43,283 bases of DNA. Origin: Planctomicrobium piriforme. Lineage in GTDB: Bacteria; Planctomycetota; Planctomycetia; Planctomycetales; Planctomycetaceae. The DNA lies in assembly GCA_945860955.1 (NCBI GenBank), contig CAMATH010000068.1:1-43283 (forward strand). The letters run 5' to 3'. Under the pieces are notes generated by a model that worked only from the letters and a program-made list of their open reading frames with translations, had not been told where the DNA came from and searched no databases. Shown in pieces: positions 33,941 through 41,770 of this stretch. The translations under genes were made by a program, and so were the position numbers. How positions within the stretch are numbered: the first letter of the stretch is position 1; the number at the start of each line of letters is the position of its first letter.

Positions 33941-34285
33941 ATGAAAGAGTTCGTGGAACCGCTCGGAAAGCGGATTGTCATCCGGAAAGACGAAAGTCGG
34001 CAGACGACCCGTGGTGGGATCGTCTTGCCCGACAAGGCGGAAATTCCCACGATCACCGGTCGCGTGGTGGAAGTCAGCGCCCAGATCGAGCGCGACGAAG
34101 ATTTCCCCATCCAGAAGTACGACAAGGTGCTCTTCCACCCGAAGAACGCCATTCCGGTCGATTTTGAACCGGACAATCTGCTGTACGTGGTGCCGATCGA
34201 AGATGTCGTCGCCGTCTTTCGACGGGTGAAAGCGGTCCCGCGTGCGGTGGAGACGGCGGACGGAGACGACGAGGTCGACGAGTGA
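33941..34285 (+). CDS. GroES-like co-chaperonin
   Basis: The 114-residue protein (from ATG 33941) reads KEFVEPLGKRIVIRKDESRQTTRGGIVLPDKAE, which is the GroES start with the mobile loop (RQTTRGGIVLPD). GRVVEVSAQIERDEDFPIQKYDKVLFHP and NLLYVVPIEDVVAVF complete the fold. GroES caps the GroEL ring during protein folding. It is slightly divergent and carries an acidic tail (ETADGDDEVDE), and no groEL gene follows, so it may be an extra paralogue. The promoter is described separately. Confidence 0.85.
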   Translation: MKEFVEPLGKRIVIRKDESRQTTRGGIVLPDKAEIPTITGRVVEVSAQIERDEDFPIQKYDKVLFHPKNAIPVDFEPDNLLYVVPIEDVVAVFRRVKAVPRAVETADGDDEVDE

Positions 34286-34479
34286 CACCGGCTGGTGTGG
34301 GATGGTGATGAAACGGACTGCGTCGGGCAGGAACACCGGTTTCGAGTGAGTCACCAGTTCGCCGACGAACAACCCAGACGGGGAACCGAAATACCCAGGA
34401 TCGCGGGAGCAGCGTTCAATACGCAACCTCTCCGCCAAATTCTGGTCTTTCGTGGTCCGGGTCACTAAAATCCCCCATT

Positions 34480-36084
34480 ATGTCGCTGCGCATCACCAAT
34501 CTCCGGCTTCCTGTCGAACAGTCGGAAGAGACCCTCCCCCAGGCGATCGCCCGGTCGCTGGGGATCACCCCTGCCGATCTGGGCCGCTGGCGGATCCTGC
34601 GAAAGAGTCTCGACGCGCGATCGCGCGATGACATCGAATTCGTCTATTCGACTCTCGTCGATCTCCCCGGTCTGGAAGCCGCCAAGCTGCGCCCCAAGGG
34701 TGCGATTCGCATCGAACCGTTCGATCCACCGGCGTTTGAAGACCCCGCGCCCGGTGACCGACCGCTTGACGATCGGCCGGTTGTGGTCGGCTCCGGTCCC
34801 GCAGGTCTGCTGGCGGCATACTACCTCGCTGTTCGTGGTTATCGCCCTTTGATCCTCGAGCGGGGAGACGCTGTCAAAGAGCGGGTTCCCGCGATTCGGG
34901 AATTCGACCGTGGAGGGCAATTCGACGCCGAGAACAATTATCTGTTCGGCGAAGGAGGGGCCGGCACGTTCAGCGATGGCAAGCTCACCTGTCGCATGAG
35001 CGGGGCCGATGTCGACTGGGTTCTGGAACGGTTTGTCGAGTGTGGCGGCAAGTCTCAGATCATTTACGAACATCGCCCCCACCTGGGAAGCAACCGCCTC
35101 CCCCTGCTGGTACGGAACTTTCGGCGAAAAATCGAAGAGCTGGGTGGTGAATACCGCTTCCGCTGCCGGCTTGACGATTTCGACATGATGGATGGCGCGA
35201 TCAAAGGGGTCTTCACCTCCAGCGGCTACATCAAAACGTCGGTGGTTGTGCTGGGGATCGGTCACAGCGCGCGCGACACGTATCGCAGCCTGCTGGCGCG
35301 GGGTGTCCCGATGATCGCCAAGCCGTTTCAACTGGGGCTGCGAATCGAACATCCGCAGGAACGGGTGAATAAGCACAAATACGGCCGCGATCGGTATCTC
35401 GAAATCCTGGGGGCGGCCGACTACACCCTGGTGGCCCGCGGACAACCCGATTTGTTCACGTTCTGTATGTGTGCCGGGGGGACTGTGATTCCCAGCGTGT
35501 CGGAAGCCGAGCGGTTCTGCACAAACGGAATGAGCAACTCCCGGCACGATACCCCCTACGCCAACAGCGGACTGGTGGTGACGATTGACCCGACGCAGGT
35601 GATGGGGCCGCACCCGCTCGCCGGGGTGGAACTCCAGCAGAAGTACGAATCGCTGGCGTTCGAGTTGGCTGGGCGGAATTACTTTTGTCCGATCCAGCGG
35701 GCGACCGATTTTGTGCAGGGCCGATCGCCCCGCCCTGGAGAGCGATTGAACTGCTCCTACGAACGCGGATTGGCTCCGCTGGATCTGAATCAGGTACTTC
35801 CCCCCGAGGTCGCTCAGGCGGTGCGGGCGGGTTTGCCGATTATGGATCGCAAATGGCGCGGCGATTTCCTCAAAGATGCCGTGCTGGTCGGCCCCGAGAT
35901 GCGGGGGAGTTCCCCCGTCCGGATCGATCGCGACTATCAGACCCGCTGCTGCCCCGGATTCGCGGGGCTGTACCCCGTCGGTGAAGGGGCGGGTTACGCG
36001 GGGGGAATCGTCAGTGCCGCGGTTGATGGATTGCGGTCGGCCAAATCAATCGTCGCGCGATTCGCGGCGATCGAGAAACAGTAA
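34480..36084 (+). CDS. FAD-dependent oxidoreductase (COG2509 type)
   Basis: The 534-residue protein has the dinucleotide-binding motif VVVGSGPAGLLAAYYLA (Gly104, Gly106, Gly109) in its first third. Then RGGQFDAENNYLFGEGGAGTFSDGKLTCR follows, typical of this uncharacterised FAD-utilising dehydrogenase family. Near the C-terminus GFAGLYPVGEGAGYAGGIVSAAVDGL is the FAD-ribityl-binding segment. The N-terminal about 100 residues form an extra domain (LPQAIARSLGITPADLGRWRIL). Family substrates are unknown; it is likely cytoplasmic. It is followed 28 bp later by a small conserved gene, so the two may be co-transcribed. Confidence 0.85.
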   Translation: MSLRITNLRLPVEQSEETLPQAIARSLGITPADLGRWRILRKSLDARSRDDIEFVYSTLVDLPGLEAAKLRPKGAIRIEPFDPPAFEDPAPGDRPLDDRPVVVGSGPAGLLAAYYLAVRGYRPLILERGDAVKERVPAIREFDRGGQFDAENNYLFGEGGAGTFSDGKLTCRMSGADVDWVLERFVECGGKSQIIYEHRPHLGSNRLPLLVRNFRRKIEELGGEYRFRCRLDDFDMMDGAIKGVFTSSGYIKTSVVVLGIGHSARDTYRSLLARGVPMIAKPFQLGLRIEHPQERVNKHKYGRDRYLEILGAADYTLVARGQPDLFTFCMCAGGTVIPSVSEAERFCTNGMSNSRHDTPYANSGLVVTIDPTQVMGPHPLAGVELQQKYESLAFELAGRNYFCPIQRATDFVQGRSPRPGERLNCSYERGLAPLDLNQVLPPEVAQAVRAGLPIMDRKWRGDFLKDAVLVGPEMRGSSPVRIDRDYQTRCCPGFAGLYPVGEGAGYAGGIVSAAVDGLRSAKSIVARFAAIEKQ

Positions 36085-36112
36085 CCACTCACACCCCGTT
36101 GGGGACAGATCG

Positions 36113-36424
36113 ATGTCAGAATTCAGCGACTACCAGAAGAAGGTCATCAAGCGGTACTACGATCACCGCGAAGAGGGAGACGAACAGCGGTTCGCCGAGC
36201 TGGTGAGCAATTTGTACCTCGCCGAGGGAAAAAAGCGGGCCAAGCTGTGGGAGCAGGCGGAAACGTACATGACGCGCATGCGCGTGCCCCCCTCGCGGAT
36301 CACGCATCTGATGAAGTCGCAGGATGTGGCGCTGCTGGCAGAGATTGTGCAGGAAGCCCAGAACGGCACGTTGAAGCGAGTCCCCGCGCCCAAGCCTGGC
36401 GAAGAAGGGGCCAAAGCGGGTTGA
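36113..36424 (+). CDS. Small conserved protein, function unknown
   Basis: The 103-residue protein starts MSEFSDYQKKVIKRYYDHRE and is mostly helical and charged (GDEQRFAELVSNLYLAEGKKRAKLWEQAETYM, then SRITHLMKSQDVALLAEIVQEAQ). No motif or membrane segment is seen; likely cytoplasmic. It reads as a real protein of balanced composition rather than a shadow frame. It lies 28 bp behind the FAD oxidoreductase, so probably in the same operon. Confidence 0.6.
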   Translation: MSEFSDYQKKVIKRYYDHREEGDEQRFAELVSNLYLAEGKKRAKLWEQAETYMTRMRVPPSRITHLMKSQDVALLAEIVQEAQNGTLKRVPAPKPGEEGAKAG

Positions 36425-36654
36425 CTCAAAGCCACGCCATCTCGATTGAGGCCGTTGCCCCAGAAAGCGGGGGTTGAGCGCAAATGGGGAGCCTGTGGCA
36501 TCCAGGACGAGTCGTTGTAAGAATGCGGGAGAGACTCAGGTTCGTGACCGGTTCGGCGGCGACCCAATGACAAATGTCGCGTTCGCTGCGCTCCGACTGT
36601 TCTCTGGTTCCAGTTCCGTCCCGCCCGATCGTCCTTCGCCGCTCAACAGTGATC

Positions 36655-38985
36655 ATGTCATACGGTTCTCCCTTGCGAGTTTGTTCGCGTTTTACGTTCT
36701 GCTGGCCGGTCGTCATGATGGCGGCGTCCCTGCTGGGGGGGGCGTGGGAGCAGGCAGCTTTCGCCGCCGATGCGCCGGCCGATCCCAGGCGAATCGTGGT
36801 GATCGCCGGCAAGAAGAGCCACGGACCCGTGGGAAATGGAATTCACGACTATGGCTGGTCGGCGAAGCTCCTTAAGGTGATGCTCGACAATTCCAACGTC
36901 CGCGACCGCGTGACGGCTGAATTCCACCTCGATGGCTGGCCTGAAGACCAGAGTTCGCTCGAAAAAGCAGACACGATTCTGGTGATCTCCGACGGCCGTG
37001 ACGGCGATCTGTTTGAAGAGACTCCGTTCCTCGAGAACGAAGCGCGGGTCAAGTTCGTCCAGCAACAGATCGACCGGGGTTGCGGATTCGCGACATTTCA
37101 CTTTTCCACCTTCGCTCCCGACAAATACGCCACACAGGTTCTCGACTGGATAGGGGGATATTTTGACTGGGAAACCGAGGGCAAGCGGCAGTGGTACTCG
37201 GCGATCACCACACTCGACACCGAGGTGGAAGTTCAAGCCGCCGAACACCCCGTCGCCCGCGGTTTGACGCCGGTCAAATTGCGTGAAGAGTTCTACTACA
37301 ATCTGCGGTTCGCGTCCGACACACAGGGCGTGAAGCCAATCTGGCGGGTGCCGGCACTCAACGGTCGCGATCCCGACGGGCGCGTGGTCGCCTGGGTGCG
37401 TGAGCGCGCGAAAAAGGGGCGCGGGTTTGGTACGACCTGTGGGCATTTCTACGACAACTGGCGACGGGCGGAATTCCGTAAACTGATCCTCAACGCGATG
37501 GTCTGGACGGCGGGGGCCGAAGTGCCCGAAGGGGGTGTCGAGGCCCGGTACTACAACCACGACGAAATCACCGCGGCGCTCGCAGGAATTTCGGGGGTCA
37601 CGCGGGCCGATGTTGACGACCGGCCGATCCGTGTGCTGATGTTCGCGGGAAACGACGCACACAAATGGCACAACTGGGAAAAGACCACGCCGGCGATCAA
37701 GTCACTATTGGAGCGGGACAAACGGATACAGGTCGATGTCACCAATGACATTGAGGATCTCGCGCGAAAGCCGCTCCAGGACTACCACGTCATCGTCCAG
37801 AACTATGTCAACTGGCACGATCCGACCGCACTGTCGGCGGAGTCGCGATCGGCGTTTGTTCGGTTTCTGGAGAACGGCGGAGGACTGATTCTGCCCCATT
37901 TCGCCAATGGGGCCTACCACTTTTCCCTCCCCATGGCCGAGGCGGCGGAGTGGCCGGAATATCGCAAAATCACCCGCCGGATGTGGAATCACAAGGGAAA
38001 AAGCGGTCACGACGCGTTTGGCCGGTTTCGTGTCACGCCGACCGAACTGGCTCACCCAATTACCGCCGGCCTGAAGCCGTTCGATGTGACCGATGAACTC
38101 TACTTTCGACAGGAAGGAGAGGAACCGATCGAGCCATTGATCGCCGCCCATTCCAAGGTGACCGACGCCGACGAACCATTGGCCTGGACGTACACTTACG
38201 GTAAAGGCCGGATCTTCCAGACTCTATTGGGACACAGCGAGCAGACCTACAACACGTTTGAGCCGCGCGAAATGCTGCGTCGCGCCGTGGCGTGGAGCGC
38301 GGGGCGAAAAATCATTCCCCTGGCGGGCGAACCCGACCTGGCGGTTGAGAAAATCGATGTCCCTCCGCTGGGTGATCTGTTACGGGACGGAAAATTCGGG
38401 AACGGATTCGACACACGAAAAGGAGGGGCAATCGCCAAGGGGAAGGCCGACTATCGCGCGAACCCTCTGACTGTCGAGTGCTGGGCGCGTCTGTTTCAAA
38501 AGCAGACTTACAACATCCTGGTTGCGAGCGAACTCAAGTCCTCGTCCACGCACTGGGAATTGTTCACACAGCCGACGAGCGGGCAACTGACGCTGTTTTC
38601 CCCCGGAATGGTGCCTGACCATGTGGCGACGGGTGTTGACATCGCCGATGGCCAATGGCATTACCTGGCGTATGTCCGCGAGCCGGACCGGGTGCGACTG
38701 TTCGTCGATGGAAAACTGGTCGCCGACCAAAAGGTGAAATTCGATCCCCGCGCCAGCAGTGACGATGGACTGGGTTTGGGAACATTGGTGGGACGGGAAA
38801 TCGGTTGTGTTGGCTGTCTGGATGAAGTCCGGATCTCGAAGGGGGTCCGCGCGATTGGAAAGTCGCCGACGGAACCGTTCGCGGCGGACGATCAGACCTT
38901 GGGACTGTGGCGGTTCGAGCGAATCGACAACAGCCGGTTGCGCGATGAGTCGTCTTTGAAGAATGAGGCGAAGCTTGTCGAGTGA
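36655..38985 (+). CDS. Secreted protein with two ThuA-like domains and a C-terminal LamG-like domain
   Basis: From ATG 36655 the 776-residue protein has a long N-terminal leader (FCWPVVMMAASLLGGAW, cut after AAFA). The first ThuA-like domain (about 44-290) starts RRIVVIAGKKSHGPVGNGIHDY and contains QQIDRGCGFATFHFSTF. The second (about 318-580) starts DRPIRVLMFAGNDAHKWHNWEKT and contains FLENGGGLILPHFANGAYHF and ELYFRQEGEEPIEPLIA. A C-terminal concanavalin/LamG-type domain (about 600-770) shows NPLTVECWARL, DGQWHYLAYVREPDRVRLFVDGK and GCLDEVRISK. ThuA relatives are linked to sugar metabolism; the lectin-like domain suggests polysaccharide binding. Activity is not proven for this type. It stands alone. 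Confidence 0.85.
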   Translation: MSYGSPLRVCSRFTFCWPVVMMAASLLGGAWEQAAFAADAPADPRRIVVIAGKKSHGPVGNGIHDYGWSAKLLKVMLDNSNVRDRVTAEFHLDGWPEDQSSLEKADTILVISDGRDGDLFEETPFLENEARVKFVQQQIDRGCGFATFHFSTFAPDKYATQVLDWIGGYFDWETEGKRQWYSAITTLDTEVEVQAAEHPVARGLTPVKLREEFYYNLRFASDTQGVKPIWRVPALNGRDPDGRVVAWVRERAKKGRGFGTTCGHFYDNWRRAEFRKLILNAMVWTAGAEVPEGGVEARYYNHDEITAALAGISGVTRADVDDRPIRVLMFAGNDAHKWHNWEKTTPAIKSLLERDKRIQVDVTNDIEDLARKPLQDYHVIVQNYVNWHDPTALSAESRSAFVRFLENGGGLILPHFANGAYHFSLPMAEAAEWPEYRKITRRMWNHKGKSGHDAFGRFRVTPTELAHPITAGLKPFDVTDELYFRQEGEEPIEPLIAAHSKVTDADEPLAWTYTYGKGRIFQTLLGHSEQTYNTFEPREMLRRAVAWSAGRKIIPLAGEPDLAVEKIDVPPLGDLLRDGKFGNGFDTRKGGAIAKGKADYRANPLTVECWARLFQKQTYNILVASELKSSSTHWELFTQPTSGQLTLFSPGMVPDHVATGVDIADGQWHYLAYVREPDRVRLFVDGKLVADQKVKFDPRASSDDGLGLGTLVGREIGCVGCLDEVRISKGVRAIGKSPTEPFAADDQTLGLWRFERIDNSRLRDESSLKNEAKLVE

Positions 38986-39166
38986 ACTGCAGTGTCGAAG
39001 TCGTGGCTCACTTGAAACCGGAAGGACTTGGGGTAGGGGATCGCAAGCACGCGACGAGTCGCCGCCCGATTTACGGACCCCTTCTGAATTCTTCGACGGC
39101 ACACTCAGTCGCCTGTGTAATCGGATTTACTGGCGCAATCGGCACAGATTCGCCGATACTTCCGAT

Positions 39167-41515
39167 ATGCGACAGCTCGTTTCTCGATCTTGCGCCTGGG
39201 GTCTGGCCCTGGCAATGTGCTTTCCTGGCCCGTCGGCTTGGGCCGGAGAGCTATTGCCTATCATTCGGCCGGAACAGCGTCAGGTCGAGGCCCGCCCCGC
39301 GGAAGAGATCGAATACGAACCGTTGCTGGCGAATTCGTCACCCCGAACCGTCGCCCGCGTGGTCGAAGAACAGCCGATTCTCCTGTCGCTCGACGAGGCG
39401 ATTCGAATCTGTCTCGCGAATGCCGACGTCATCCGGATCCTGGCGGGCAATACCGCCGTCTCCAGTGGACGGACGATCTACGATCCCGCGATCGCCAATA
39501 CCGGAATCGATGTTGAGCAGTCCCGGTTTGACCCGACCCTGGGGATGACCAACCGCTGGAGTCGGTTTGAAAACGGCGTCGCGTTCTACGACCCCCTGAA
39601 CCCGAACCACGCTCTGATCGCCGGGACCGGGACCGACAACTACGATTTTCGGACGTCTCTGCAACAAACGAACACCACCGGCGGCACCGGGACGTTTTCC
39701 ATCGCGACCAGTCCCACGACGTTTCGCAATCAACTCGTTCCACTGAATCGGCAGGGAGGGCCGGCCGCCGAACTCAGTTACACCCAGCCCCTGTTGCAAG
39801 GGGCGGGCTTTCAGGCGAACCTCGCTCCGATTGTGATCGCGCGAATCGGGACCGAACGGAGCTTCTACCAGTTCAAAGACATTGTTCAGGAGCAGGTCCG
39901 CAGTGTCGTCGATGGGTACTGGTCGCTGGTTGTGGCGCGGGTCGACCTATGGGTTCGTCGACAACAGGTTGAACAATTGGAAGAGGCGCTCCGCGTGGGC
40001 GAGGCACGATTCCGCGGGAACATCAACGACATCGCGCAGGTGGCCCAGGCCCGGTCGGCGCTCGCCAATTTCCGGGCGACACAAGTGAGTGCGGAGGCCA
40101 ACGTGATTCAGCGCGAGGCGGCGCTCCGCAATCTGATCGGGCTTCCCCCCTCGGATGGAACCGAGCTGATTCCGGTCACCGAGCCTCGCCGGGACCGCTA
40201 CCTGGCTGACTGGAACGCGCTCTGCGACCTGGCGGCGGAATATCGTCCCGATCTCATCGACCTGCAACTCGCCTTGCAGGCCGATGGCCAGCAACTGACT
40301 CAGGCCAAAAACAACGCCCAGCCGCGGGTCGACGCGTTCGCGCTCTATCGCTGGAAAGGCCTCAACGGCGTTCAGCCCGACGGGAGTTTTCTGAGTACAT
40401 CCCCCGGCGAGTTCAACGACTGGAATCTGGGGATCAATCTGTCAGTGCCGCTCGGGTTGCGCCAGAATCGGGCGTTCCAGCGGCAGAGTGAACTCGCGAT
40501 CGCCCGGGACCGAGCCAACCTGAACCAGGGGCGACACGCCGCCGTCCACCAGCTCGCGACCACCACCCGACTTGTCGACCAGACGTACGAGCAGTTCATC
40601 GCGTACAGCGAGGCGCGGAAGGCGGCTCGGGTCAGTCTGCAATATCAGATGGCGCTGTTCCAGAATGGCCGGACGATTTACCTGAACGTGTTGCAGGCGA
40701 TCACCGACTGGGGGAACACGATCAGCAGCGAGGCCAACTCGTTGACGGTGTACAACACGCAATTGGCGACGCTCGAACGCCAGAGCGGCACGATTCTGGA
40801 GACCCACGGGGTCTACTTTTACGAGGAACAGTTCGCGTCCACCGGACCGTTCAGCCGGGCGTTTCGCGATCGTTGCTATCCATTGGCCTTGCGTCCCGAT
40901 TATTCCAACACCCGCTACCCCACGTCGGACCAGCCAGCCGACAATTCGTTCGAACTGAGTCGACCGGGGTCGGCGGTCGGGAGAGATCCGCTGCCGGAAT
41001 TGCCCTACGGCGATCTCCCCGGAGTCGATTCGTCGCAACCGCTCGATTCGCGCGAAGGGGGCGACATCGACTTGCCGCCGGTTGAGCTGCCCGAACTTCC
41101 GGAACTTCCCGGTCGGGGCGAGTTGCCACCGGTCCCGGGGTCGGCGTCGCGACGGAGTCCCAAGTCGGGCAAGAACCAGGGGCTGGAAGAGAATCCGTTC
41201 GCGGCCGCCGCCCGACCGCAGAATTCCACATCGCGGCTGCGAATTCCCGCAGGGAACAACCGGTTGCAATCGTCGGAATCGCGACCGGCCTCAAGTCGCG
41301 ATTCAGCGGTTCGGCCTGTGGGACACGAAGTCTTGGCACCATCGCGACCAGGTGTGGAGGGAAGAGACGCGGAGGGATTCCAGCCGGGGCGCAAACGGGA
41401 GGCACGTACCGGTTCGACACCCGACGCGACCGTCGCCCCGGCCAAAGGGCCTGTCCGCCGAGATACGGGCGAGATTAAACAGCCCAGTTTTCTAAAAAAG
41501 CTGTTTGGCGGATAA
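39167..41515 (+). CDS. TolC-family outer-membrane protein with long disordered C-terminus
   Basis: ATG 39167 gives a signal peptide (MRQLVSRSCAWGLALAMCFPGPSAWAG) and a 782-residue protein. TolC features include PILLSLDEAIRICLANADVIRI, LSYTQPLLQGAGFQANLAPIVIAR, the helical GEARFRGNINDIAQVAQARSALANFRATQ, and DWNLGINLSVPLGLRQNRAFQRQ. From about residue 570 the chain changes to a Pro/Ser/Arg/Glu-rich tail of about 210 residues (ELPELPELPGRGELPPVPG) that ends KQPSFLKKLFGG. The tail is unusual for TolC. The gene is monocistronic, with no HlyD or inner-membrane partner next to it, so it may serve a transporter encoded elsewhere. Confidence 0.85.
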   Translation: MRQLVSRSCAWGLALAMCFPGPSAWAGELLPIIRPEQRQVEARPAEEIEYEPLLANSSPRTVARVVEEQPILLSLDEAIRICLANADVIRILAGNTAVSSGRTIYDPAIANTGIDVEQSRFDPTLGMTNRWSRFENGVAFYDPLNPNHALIAGTGTDNYDFRTSLQQTNTTGGTGTFSIATSPTTFRNQLVPLNRQGGPAAELSYTQPLLQGAGFQANLAPIVIARIGTERSFYQFKDIVQEQVRSVVDGYWSLVVARVDLWVRRQQVEQLEEALRVGEARFRGNINDIAQVAQARSALANFRATQVSAEANVIQREAALRNLIGLPPSDGTELIPVTEPRRDRYLADWNALCDLAAEYRPDLIDLQLALQADGQQLTQAKNNAQPRVDAFALYRWKGLNGVQPDGSFLSTSPGEFNDWNLGINLSVPLGLRQNRAFQRQSELAIARDRANLNQGRHAAVHQLATTTRLVDQTYEQFIAYSEARKAARVSLQYQMALFQNGRTIYLNVLQAITDWGNTISSEANSLTVYNTQLATLERQSGTILETHGVYFYEEQFASTGPFSRAFRDRCYPLALRPDYSNTRYPTSDQPADNSFELSRPGSAVGRDPLPELPYGDLPGVDSSQPLDSREGGDIDLPPVELPELPELPGRGELPPVPGSASRRSPKSGKNQGLEENPFAAAARPQNSTSRLRIPAGNNRLQSSESRPASSRDSAVRPVGHEVLAPSRPGVEGRDAEGFQPGRKREARTGSTPDATVAPAKGPVRRDTGEIKQPSFLKKLFGG

Positions 41516-41770
41516 CGATCCATTGGCACGGCTCGTGCGGTAATCTCCTCAAAGACTCTGTTAATCGACATGATTCCGCCAAATTGGCGGCGGACGGCTG
41601 TTGCATTTCGCCACAGTGTCGCGAAACGCTACGCCAAACCTGCGCGGATTTCCGTTGCTGGAGTTTTCATCAGTCGAGAATCGGGGTAGACTGGAAGAAG
41701 TCAGGGATTTGTCAGCGGTTTGGGAAAACCGCCGGACGGATCTTGGGAACACCTGCTGAGGACTCGTGCG

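Noticed and set aside
34465-35613. 382-codon minus-strand open frame
   Set aside because: Antisense to the FAD oxidoreductase, which has clear motifs; shadow frame.
38963-39166. Upstream extension of the second TolC frame
   Set aside because: It overlaps the end of the ThuA gene and lacks a signal peptide, which is present at 39167.
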